From the NCBI GenBank assembly GCA_946885905.1, contig CAMPHL010000011.1:1-16034 (forward strand): a stretch of DNA of 16,034 nucleotides, read 5' to 3'. This document shows, in pieces, positions 7,454 to 13,424 of this stretch; the first letter of the stretch is position 1, and each line of letters begins with the position of its first letter. This DNA is from an uncultured Pseudomonadota bacterium. GTDB lineage: Bacteria; Pseudomonadota; Gammaproteobacteria; Burkholderiales; Usitatibacteraceae. Position numbers and translations under genes: made by a program. The notes beneath the pieces were generated by a model, which worked only from the letters and a program-made list of their open reading frames with translations, was not told the origin of the DNA and ran no database searches.

Positions 7454-7478
7454 AAAAATGGTGTCTGACACCGTTTTT
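7454..7478 (+). terminator. Palindromic repeat copy 1, likely bidirectional terminator
   Basis: The core GGTGTCTGACACC (7460-7472) is flanked by five A on the left and five T on the right. This makes a long stem ending in a T tract, one base after the GGDEF stop codon. The geometry fits a rho-independent terminator, on either strand. It is also one member of the repeat family described at 7499, 14372 and 14412. Confidence 0.6.
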
Positions 7479-7480
7479 CG

Positions 7481-7495
7481 TTTCGCTAGGCGAAA
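7481..7495. repeat. Small hairpin between the paired palindromes
   Basis: TTTCGC-TAG-GCGAAA is a perfect 6-base stem with a 3-base loop, placed between the two 13-mers. The whole 7454-7515 block thus forms three successive hairpins, resembling a composite REP/BIME-type unit. Confidence 0.55.
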
Positions 7496-7498
7496 ATG

Positions 7499-7511
7499 GG
7501 TGTCTGACACC
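7499..7511. repeat. Palindromic repeat copy 2
   Basis: An exact GGTGTCTGACACC with A/T-rich flanks (AAAATG before, ATTT after), centred 39 bp from copy 1. It ends six bases before the ATG of the S41-like gene and so occupies the place where its ribosome binding site would be expected. Confidence 0.75.
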
Positions 7512-7517
7512 ATTTGC

Positions 7518-8741
7518 ATGAAGCCTGCAGCCTTCCTCCTCGCGTTCATCTTCGCCCTCCCGGTGCGGGCGGAGCTCACCGAGCGCCAACGCCTCGAGGA
7601 CTTCGATGTCTTGTGGTCGGCGATCGATGGCGGCTATGCGTACTTCGGCGCCGGGCGGGCGGAGTGGAAGCGGGTGCGCGACGCTTTGAGGGGAAAGGCC
7701 AAGGCGGCCCGCACGCGCTCCGACTTCGTGGCGGTGCTCGAGGGCGCGCTGCAGAGGCTGCGCGACGACAGCGTATGGATTTCCGAGCGCTCGACCGGGT
7801 CGGCGCGGCGCGTGCCGTCGGAAACGGACATCTGGGCGGCGTGGCGCGGCGATGCCGCGGTGATCGAGGCGGTGCGTACTTACGGGGAAGCGGATGTGGC
7901 CGGCGTGCGACCCGGCCACGTCGTCCGCAGCATCGCCGGGCTGCCGGCGCCGGTTGCGGTACGCGATCGTGTGGGCAAGGCCGAGAAGGGCGCCGAGGCG
8001 AGGAACTGGGCCCTGCGGCACGCACTCGCAGGCCCCCCGCAAGGAATCCTCAAGCTGGAAATCGCGGAGGCCCGGGGCCCGAAGGCCTTCGAGGTCGAGC
8101 GCGCGCCACCCCACGCCCCGAACGGCATGCCGCTCATCGCACGGCGCATCGGCGAAAAGCGCGACATCGGCTACATGCGCCTCAAGGCCTCGCTCCCGGA
8201 TGCGGCGCTGCCCGGCGCCTTCGAAGGCGCGATGCAATACCTTGGGGCCACGCGCGCGATGATCCTCGACCTGCGCGACATGACGGGTCCATTCGAAAAC
8301 GCCGGCCGGGCACGCGCCATGACGCTCGCCATCCTGCAACGCTTCGCGAAGCGGCCCGGCCCCTGGCAGGTGCGCGAGTCGAAAGCCGGGGAACGCACCG
8401 CCGATGCGATCGCGCCGAAGGCCGGCGCCTACCCCTCGCCACTGGTGGTGCTCGTGGACCGCTGGACCGCCGGGGAAGGAGAGGCGCTCGCCGCAGGGCT
8501 GCGGGCCGTGGGCGGCGCCCGCTTCGTGGGCACGCCCATGGCCGGGTTGCACGGAGAGCCGCGCGAGGTGCGCCTTCCCCACAGTGCGATCGCGGTGCGC
8601 TTTCCCGGCGAACGGGCCCTGCTCCCCGACGGGACGCCGCGCGAGGCGCTCAAGCCCGACGTGCCGGTCGACCTCGCGGCGCCGCAGGGCGGCCCGGGCG
8701 ACCCGATCCTCTACCAGGGACTGCGTCTGCTGGAGAAATAG
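7518..8741 (+). CDS. Exported S41 peptidase-like protein lacking the catalytic serine
   Basis: 407 residues from ATG 7518, which begins a clean signal peptide (M-K-P-A-A-F-L-L-A-F-I-F-A-L-P-V-R-A). Another in-frame ATG at 7458 lies inside the palindromic repeat and would add 20 repeat-encoded residues; I prefer 7518, though neither has a good Shine-Dalgarno. Overall layout matches S41 (tail-specific protease) family proteins: N-terminal helical part, a PDZ-like stretch around V-R-P-G-H-V-V-R-S-I-A-G, then the S41 core (D-I-G-Y-M-R-L, M-I-L-D-L-R-D, V-V-L-V-D-R-W-T, V-G-T-P-M-A-G). At the nucleophile, where relatives read T-x-S-x-x-E, this protein has T-A-G-E-G-E with Gly319. It is probably a non-catalytic pseudo-peptidase or has altered chemistry. 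The gene ends one base from the convergent thioesterase stop. Confidence 0.85.
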   Translation: MKPAAFLLAFIFALPVRAELTERQRLEDFDVLWSAIDGGYAYFGAGRAEWKRVRDALRGKAKAARTRSDFVAVLEGALQRLRDDSVWISERSTGSARRVPSETDIWAAWRGDAAVIEAVRTYGEADVAGVRPGHVVRSIAGLPAPVAVRDRVGKAEKGAEARNWALRHALAGPPQGILKLEIAEARGPKAFEVERAPPHAPNGMPLIARRIGEKRDIGYMRLKASLPDAALPGAFEGAMQYLGATRAMILDLRDMTGPFENAGRARAMTLAILQRFAKRPGPWQVRESKAGERTADAIAPKAGAYPSPLVVLVDRWTAGEGEALAAGLRAVGGARFVGTPMAGLHGEPREVRLPHSAIAVRFPGERALLPDGTPREALKPDVPVDLAAPQGGPGDPILYQGLRLLEK

Positions 8742-8742
8742 G

Positions 8743-9156
8743 TCAGGCTTCGCCGGAAGCGAGCTTGTCCTGCACCCGCTTGTCGAAACGCGCGACGTTC
8801 ACCACCACCCGCTCGTGCGTGCCTTGCCCGATGAGCTCGCGCTCGTCGTGCGCGGCCACCTTGAGGTACACCGTTCGCCCTTCCACACGCACCACCTCGG
8901 CCGTGGCACGCACACGCATGCCAACCGGGGTCGCGGCGACATGCGTGATGTCGAGGTGGGTCCCCAGGCTCTGGTGCTCCTCGGGCAGCGACTGCTCGAT
9001 CGCGGCCAGTGCCGCCGCCTCGATCAGGTTGATCATGACCGGAGTGGCGAGCACGCGGATGCGCCCGGAGCCCACGCGCGGCGCGGTGTGCTGCTCGCCG
9101 ACCACGAGCTCGGCGGTGCCGGCCAATCCGGCCGGAAGGGACAGGACGAGAGCCAT
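8743..9156 (-). CDS. FlK-like hotdog-fold thioesterase
   Basis: 137 residues, minus strand, starting at ATG 9156-9154. The sequence matches the single-domain thioesterase family that includes fluoroacetyl-CoA thioesterase FlK: A-T-P-V-M-I-N-L-I-E-A-A followed by L-G-T-H-L-D-I-T-H-V-A-A-T-P-V-G. Thr38, Glu46 and His72 have the same spacing as the FlK triad Thr42/Glu50/His76 (8 and 26 residues). The family hydrolyses small acyl-CoA esters; most members act on substrates other than fluoroacetyl-CoA, so the fluorine link should not be assumed. It is divergent from the kinase gene, with only 24 bases between start codons, and convergent with the S41-like gene. No Shine-Dalgarno is visible and the transcript leader must be very short. 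Confidence 0.9.
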   Translation of the reverse strand: MALVLSLPAGLAGTAELVVGEQHTAPRVGSGRIRVLATPVMINLIEAAALAAIEQSLPEEHQSLGTHLDITHVAATPVGMRVRATAEVVRVEGRTVYLKVAAHDERELIGQGTHERVVVNVARFDKRVQDKLASGEA

Positions 9157-9180
9157 GCGGACAGTGTATATATTTCCGTC
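9157..9180. promoter_or_regulatory. Divergent, apparently leaderless promoter pair
   Basis: The 24 bases between two outward start codons contain a single A/T-rich core, GTATATATTT. On the + strand TATATT (9169-9174) sits six bases before ATG 9181. On the minus strand an overlapping TATATA or TATACA sits 8-10 bases before ATG 9156. Neither gene has room for a Shine-Dalgarno, and none is seen. Any -35 or regulator site must lie inside the opposite gene. Confidence 0.5.
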
Positions 9181-11103
9181 ATGACGCCCGCCGAATTGCG
9201 ATCGGAAACCACGCCCGACAGCCTGGCGCTGGACGCCGCGCGGCGCGCGCTGGAGGACATGAGCCGCCGTGCGCGGATGCTCATCGATACGGCCAACGAC
9301 GCCGTCGTCACGATCGATGCGGCAAGCATCATCATCGACTGGAACCGCACCGCCGAGCGCATGTTCGGCTGGCCGCGCGAGGAAGCCGTCGGGCGCGTGA
9401 TCACCGACCTCATCGTGCCGCCGCAGCATCGCGAGGCGCACCACCGCGGGATGTCACGCTTCCTAGCCAGCCGGGAGCCCGGAATCCTCAACCGCCGCGT
9501 CGAGATCACGGCGCTCGATCGCCTGGGGCGCGAATTCGACATCGAGCTGTCGGTCTGGCCGGTCGAAACGGGGACGACCTACACCTTCAGCGCCTTCATC
9601 CGCGACATCTCCGAGCGCCGGCGCGCCGAGGCGGCGTTGCGCGCGAGCGAGGAGAAGTACCGCCTCGTGGTGGAGAACGCCTACGAAGGCATCGTGGTGA
9701 GCCAGGACGGGATGCTCAAGTACGCCAACCCGCGCGCGCTCGCCCTCACCGACCGCACCCTCGAGCAGGCGATGACCACGCCCTTCATCGAGATGGTCCA
9801 CCCCGAGGACCGGGCGCGCGTCTACGGCAACTACGTGAGGCGCCTGCGCGGCGAAGAGGTCGAGCCCACGTACGTGTTCCGCGCCCTTTCGGCCAGGGGC
9901 ACGGTGCGCTCGCTGCAGATCAACGCCGTGACGATCGAATGGGAAGGCAGGCCCGCGACGCTCAACTTCCTCACCGACGTGACCAGGCAGGTCGCGCTGC
10001 AGGACCATCTCGCCCAGACCCTCTCGGAGCGCGAGGCCATCCTCGAGACGACGGCGGTCGGCATCATGTTCATCCAGGCCGGCCGCATCAAGTGGGCCAA
10101 CGACGCGCTCGAGCAGTCGATGCTCGGCTGGAGCGACGGCGAGATCATCGGCAAGACGGGCGAGGTCGCCTTCGCCGACCACGCCGACTGGTCGCGCTTC
10201 CTGAAGGAGTGCATCCCCGAGCTCGAGTCGACCGGCACCTATTCCGGCGACTGGCACGTGCGCCGCAAGGACGGCTCGGGCTGGTGGTGCCACATGTCGG
10301 CCAAGGCCCTGAACCCCGCGGACCTGGGCGCCGGCACGATGTGGTTCTTCCTCGATGTCTCGGGACGCAAGCGTGCCGAGGAGGAGGTGCGGCGCGCGCT
10401 CTCGCGCGAGCGCGAGCTTTCGGAGCTGAAGACCCGATTCATGTCGATGACCTCGCATGAATTCAAGACGCCGCTCGCGGCGATCCTCTCCTCGGTCGAG
10501 CTGCTGGAGGACTTCGGCGACCTGCCCGAGGCCGAGCGCCGCGAGCTGATCCGCATCGTGAAGGCCTCGATCGCGAAGATGACCGGGATGATCGACCAGG
10601 TCATGCTGATCGGCCGGGCGGAGTCCGACCGCCTCGAGTTCCGGCCCGCCCCCGCCGACCCGGCGGCGCTCGCCATGCAGATCGCCCGCGAAACGCAGCA
10701 CGCGCTGGAGAACCGGTGTCCCGTGCAGGTGCGCGTAAAGGGCGTCCCGGGCGAATGCATGCTGGATGCGAAACTGCTTTCGCACGTGCTCGGCAACCTC
10801 CTCACGAACGCGATCAAGTACTCGAACGCGGGAACGCCCGTGGAGCTGGAGCTCGAATCGCGTCCCGGGTCGCTCACTTTCCTCGTGATCGACCGTGGCA
10901 TCGGCATCCCGCCCGAGGACCAGCCGCGCCTGTTCGAAAGCTTCCACCGCGCGCGCAACGTGGGCAACGTCGAGGGCACCGGCCTCGGGCTCACGATCGT
11001 GCGGCAATGCGTCCTGCTGCATCGCGGCACGGTCGACTTCGAGAGCGTGCCCGGGAAGGGCTCGGTGTTCATCGTGTGCATTCCCGTGGAGCCGGTGCCG
11101 TGA
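9181..11103 (+). CDS. Soluble PAS-PAS-PAS sensor histidine kinase
   Basis: 640 residues with no signal peptide or membrane helix, so a cytoplasmic sensor. Three PAS domains are seen at about 33-150 (ending R-D-I-S-E-R-R-R-A-E), 156-270 (ending L-T-D-V-T-R-Q) and 285-400 (ending L-D-V-S-G-R-K-R-A-E). HisKA follows with phospho-acceptor His426 in S-H-E-F-K-T-P-L. The HATPase domain has N-L-L-T-N-A-I-K-Y, D-R-G-I-G-I-P (Asp571) and G-T-G-L-G-L (599-604). All catalytic boxes are intact. The gene overlaps the response-regulator gene by GTGA, so the two form a pair. PAS ligand or cofactor (haem, flavin or other) cannot be read; the target globin suggests a redox, oxygen or NO cue, which is inference. 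Confidence 0.95.
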   Translation: MTPAELRSETTPDSLALDAARRALEDMSRRARMLIDTANDAVVTIDAASIIIDWNRTAERMFGWPREEAVGRVITDLIVPPQHREAHHRGMSRFLASREPGILNRRVEITALDRLGREFDIELSVWPVETGTTYTFSAFIRDISERRRAEAALRASEEKYRLVVENAYEGIVVSQDGMLKYANPRALALTDRTLEQAMTTPFIEMVHPEDRARVYGNYVRRLRGEEVEPTYVFRALSARGTVRSLQINAVTIEWEGRPATLNFLTDVTRQVALQDHLAQTLSEREAILETTAVGIMFIQAGRIKWANDALEQSMLGWSDGEIIGKTGEVAFADHADWSRFLKECIPELESTGTYSGDWHVRRKDGSGWWCHMSAKALNPADLGAGTMWFFLDVSGRKRAEEEVRRALSRERELSELKTRFMSMTSHEFKTPLAAILSSVELLEDFGDLPEAERRELIRIVKASIAKMTGMIDQVMLIGRAESDRLEFRPAPADPAALAMQIARETQHALENRCPVQVRVKGVPGECMLDAKLLSHVLGNLLTNAIKYSNAGTPVELELESRPGSLTFLVIDRGIGIPPEDQPRLFESFHRARNVGNVEGTGLGLTIVRQCVLLHRGTVDFESVPGKGSVFIVCIPVEPVP

Positions 11104-12446
11104 CGGCCATCCCCGCGCCGCGCCGCATCCTGGTGGTCGACGACGACGCGGCGCTGCTTCGCCTGCTGTCGCTGCGCCTGCAGAAGGAGGGTTTCGCGGT
11201 CACGGAAGCCGCGAGCGGCGAGGCGGCGCTGGCGAGGCTCGCCACCCTGGTTCCGGATCTGGTGATCACCGACATGCGCATGGGCGGGATGGATGGGCTC
11301 GCGCTCTTCCAGGCGGTGAACCGCAAGCACCCGGCGCTCCCCGTCATCATCCTCACGGCCCACGGCAACATCCCCGATGCCGTCACGGCGACGCGCAAGG
11401 GCGTATTCAGCTACCTCACCAAGCCCTTCGAGGCGCGCTCGCTGATGATCGAAGTGGAGCGCGCGCTGGCGCTCGCGGGGCCCGCGGCGGGGCAGGCCGA
11501 GGACGATTGGCGCCTGGGCATCGTGACGCGCAGCCCGGTGCTGGAACGCGTGCTCGCCGAGGCGCGCATGGTCGCGGCGAACGATGCCGCCGTGCTCATC
11601 GGGGGCGAAAGCGGGACCGGCAAGGAGCTTCTCGCCCGCGCGATCCACGAGGCGAGCCCGCGTCGCGACGCTCCCTTCGTGGCGGTGAACTGCGGCGCGA
11701 TCCCCGAGGCGCTGCTCGAAAGCGAGCTCTTCGGCCACGTGAAGGGCGCGTTCACCGGCGCGCTTCGCGACCACAAGGGCCTCTTCCAGGCCGCGCAAGC
11801 CGGCACGCTCTTCCTGGACGAAATCGGCGACATGGCCTTGCCGCTGCAAGTGAAGCTGTTGCGCGTGCTGCAGGAGCGCGAGATCCGGCCGGTGGGTTCG
11901 GCGCAGTCGATCAAGATAGACGTGCGCGTGATCTCGGCCACGCACCGGGACCTGCGAGCCGAGACCGCGGCCGGCCGCTTCCGCGAAGACCTCTATTACC
12001 GGCTGAACGTGGTCGGGCTGGCGCTGCCGTCGCTCGCGGCGCGGCGCGAGGACATCGCGCTGCTCGCGAACCACTTCCTCGCCATGCTCGCCGCGCGCTA
12101 CGGCAAGGGCACGGCGTCGTTCGCACCCGAGGCGATGCAGCGCCTCGTGGGCGGCGCCTGGAAGGGCAACGTACGCGAGCTGCAGAACGTGGTGGAGAAA
12201 TGCGTGGCGCTTTGTCCCACGTCCGTGATCCCGGCCTCGCTCGTCGACCGCGCCATGGAGGGCCCGACCGACGACATGGCCTCCTTCGACGAGGCGCGCC
12301 GCGCGTTCGAGCTCGAATACCTCACCCAGTTGCTGCGCATGACCAGCGGCAACGTCACCCAGGCTGCGCGCATGGCCAAGCGCAACCGCAGCGACTTCTA
12401 TTCGCTCCTCGGCCGCCACCAGCTCGATCCCGCCTCCTTCAAGTAG
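11100..12446 (+). CDS. NtrC-family sigma-54-dependent response regulator
   Basis: 448 residues from a GTG that overlaps the kinase stop. Receiver domain 9-120: acidic pocket D14-D15-D16, phospho-acceptor Asp58 (V-I-T-D-M-R-M), I-L-T-A-H-G, and Lys108 in Y-L-T-K-P-F. AAA+ domain about 143-370: Walker A G-E-S-G-T-G-K (169-175), the sigma-54 contact loop GAFTGA at 216-221, and Walker B L-F-L-D-E (Asp240). A Fis-type helix-turn-helix occupies the last ~45 residues (G-N-V-T-Q-A-A-R-M-A-K-R-N-R-S-D-F-Y). The architecture resembles GlrR/QseF-type activators. The intact GAFTGA predicts genuine activation of sigma-54 promoters, and the first such promoter begins 154 bases beyond the stop codon. Confidence 0.96.
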   Translation: MTAIPAPRRILVVDDDAALLRLLSLRLQKEGFAVTEAASGEAALARLATLVPDLVITDMRMGGMDGLALFQAVNRKHPALPVIILTAHGNIPDAVTATRKGVFSYLTKPFEARSLMIEVERALALAGPAAGQAEDDWRLGIVTRSPVLERVLAEARMVAANDAAVLIGGESGTGKELLARAIHEASPRRDAPFVAVNCGAIPEALLESELFGHVKGAFTGALRDHKGLFQAAQAGTLFLDEIGDMALPLQVKLLRVLQEREIRPVGSAQSIKIDVRVISATHRDLRAETAAGRFREDLYYRLNVVGLALPSLAARREDIALLANHFLAMLAARYGKGTASFAPEAMQRLVGGAWKGNVRELQNVVEKCVALCPTSVIPASLVDRAMEGPTDDMASFDEARRAFELEYLTQLLRMTSGNVTQAARMAKRNRSDFYSLLGRHQLDPASFK

Positions 12447-12448
12447 CT

Positions 12449-12464
12449 GTTGGCATTTGCGGAC
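12449..12464. promoter_or_regulatory. Putative upstream activating site 1 (imperfect dyad)
   Basis: GTTGGCATTTGCGGAC begins two bases after the regulator's stop codon. It matches the perfect dyad at 12517 in 12 of 16 positions and keeps the same arm spacing. Its centre lies about 169 bases before the predicted sigma-54 start site, within the usual enhancer range for NtrC-type activators. Confidence 0.45.
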
Positions 12465-12516
12465 ACCCTCGAAGGCCTTGCGCGTCAGGCACTTGCGATC
12501 GCCTGCGTGCGGGGGC

Positions 12517-12532
12517 GTTGGCGTTCGCCAAC
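12517..12532. promoter_or_regulatory. Putative upstream activating site 2 (perfect dyad)
   Basis: GTTGGCG-TT-CGCCAAC is a perfect 7-base inverted repeat. It extends outward as GGG/CCC after one mismatched pair. The centre is about 101 bases upstream of the predicted sigma-54 start. Fis-type HTH regulators bind dyads of this size, so it is the best candidate binding site for the adjacent regulator. It could alternatively be a hairpin in RNA, but it lacks a T tract. Confidence 0.55.
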
Positions 12533-12599
12533 ACCCGCGGCCGCGGTGGCCTCCACCGCTTTCCGGCTAAGCCTTTGATCGTCCTCAAGTAACGCCCAT

Positions 12600-12615
12600 T
12601 GGCACGGCCGTTGCG
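12600..12615 (+). promoter_or_regulatory. Sigma-54 (-24/-12) promoter
   Basis: TGGCACG-GCCG-TTGCG matches the sigma-54 consensus TGGCACG-rNNN-TTGCW at every fixed position except the final W. The GG and GC are 12 bases apart, as required. The predicted start is near 12626, leaving a 26-base leader with an AGGGAG ribosome site before ATG 12652. The adjacent gene encodes a sigma-54 activator with two candidate sites upstream, which strengthens the call. Confidence 0.85.
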
Positions 12616-12651
12616 ATGTACAGCGCGTCCATAAGCCAGGGAGCCGTTCAG

Positions 12652-12846
12652 ATGAGCACACAGAACCCACAGGAAGCCTTCTTCAACTGGCTCGGCCAGG
12701 CGCTCGCCCGTGCATTCGACGCGGTGCGCGGTCCCGACAGCGACGTGCATTACCTGACGGGCGCCACGGACCACGCCGACCTCGAGCGGCGGCTGCGCGT
12801 GCTGCAACGCGGCGCCGGCACAGCCCTCTCGCAACTCACGTACTGA
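12652..12846 (+). CDS. DUF3563 family small protein
   Basis: 64 residues. The ATG at 12652 is preceded by CAGGGAG at good spacing. The in-frame ATG at 12616 overlaps the edge of the sigma-54 -12 element and precedes the predicted transcription start, so it is excluded. The C-terminal half, Y-L-T-G-A-T-D-H-A-D-L-E-R-R-L-R-V-L, is the DUF3563 signature found in short betaproteobacterial proteins. There is no signal peptide; an aromatic, mildly amphipathic N terminus (F-F-N-W-L-G-Q-A-L-A-R-A-F) precedes a charged helix. Function is unknown for the family. It is the first gene after the sigma-54 promoter and 29 bases before the globin, so probably co-transcribed with it. Confidence 0.85.
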   Translation: MSTQNPQEAFFNWLGQALARAFDAVRGPDSDVHYLTGATDHADLERRLRVLQRGAGTALSQLTY

Positions 12847-12875
12847 TCGACAACGACAACCAAGGAACGACGACC

Positions 12876-13304
12876 ATGACGCCGCAGCAGATCGCCCTCG
12901 TGCAGGACAGCTTCCGCAAGGTGATGCCCATCGCCGATACCGCCGCCGCGATGTTCTACGCGCGCCTCTTCGAGCTCGACCCCTCCCTGCGCCAGCTTTT
13001 CAAGGGCGAGCTGCGCAAGCAGGGGATGATGCTCATGAGCATGATCGGGAGCGCCGTGCGTGGCCTCACCGACCCGAACGCGCTGGTGCCGGTCCTGCAT
13101 GCGCTCGGCCGGCGCCACGCCGGCTACGGCGTCGAGGACGCGCATTACACGACGGTAGCCGCGGCGCTGCTCTGGACGCTCGAGCAGGGGCTGGGCGACG
13201 CGTTCACGCCCGAGACGCGCGAGGCATGGATCTGCGCCTACTCGCTGATGTCCTCGGTGATGCAGCAGGGCGGCCACGAGATGCCGGTGCTGGCCGCGGC
13301 GTAA
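12876..13304 (+). CDS. Bacterial globin family protein
   Basis: 142 residues forming a single globin domain with no flavin reductase domain attached. Visible landmarks are Q-D-S-F-R-K-V at the A helix, F-Y-A-R-L-F-E-L-D-P-S-L-R-Q-L-F with the CD1-type Phe42, and L-G-R-R-H-A-G-Y-G-V carrying the proximal His81 expected to bind haem. Length fits single-domain haemoglobins or so-called hemin-receptor globins. Such proteins bind O2 or NO and may take part in NO detoxification or sensing; which applies here is not readable. AAGGA nine bases upstream supports the start. The gene lies behind the DUF3563 gene under the sigma-54 promoter, giving it a regulated role. Confidence 0.93.
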   Translation: MTPQQIALVQDSFRKVMPIADTAAAMFYARLFELDPSLRQLFKGELRKQGMMLMSMIGSAVRGLTDPNALVPVLHALGRRHAGYGVEDAHYTTVAAALLWTLEQGLGDAFTPETREAWICAYSLMSSVMQQGGHEMPVLAAA

Positions 13305-13354
13305 TTTGTAAACGCGCGGGCGGGTGCCGTCAGGCGTCCGCCTACGTGCCCATG

Positions 13355-13374
13355 CGGCGCGCAACACCGCGCCG
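13355..13374. other. GC-rich hairpin in the globin-thioredoxin gap
   Basis: CGGCGCG-CAACAC-CGCGCCG is a perfect 7-base stem with a 6-base loop in the 120-base gap. There is no T tract, so it is not a classical intrinsic terminator; it may slow polymerase or protect the globin mRNA 3' end. Nothing else beyond a ribosome site is recognised in this gap. Confidence 0.4.
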
Positions 13375-13424
13375 AGGCTGAACTTCGATTCGGGAGCTGC
13401 ATCGTACGGGGAGGAATCCCGGCG

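Noticed and set aside
7454..7515. CRISPR-like direct repeat at the paired 13-mers.
   Set aside because: Only two copies per locus, palindromic, with a hairpin between rather than a spacer; no cas genes.
8743..9444. N-terminally extended thioesterase reading into the kinase gene.
   Set aside because: The extension is antisense to the kinase PAS domain; family length and the hotdog fold begin at ATG 9156.
9463..12419. Long minus-strand open frames opposite the kinase and regulator.
   Set aside because: They are antisense shadows; all recognised domains are on the + strand.
12616..12651. Upstream ATG 12616 as start of the DUF3563 protein.
   Set aside because: It abuts the sigma-54 -12 element and precedes the predicted transcription start; ATG 12652 has the ribosome site.
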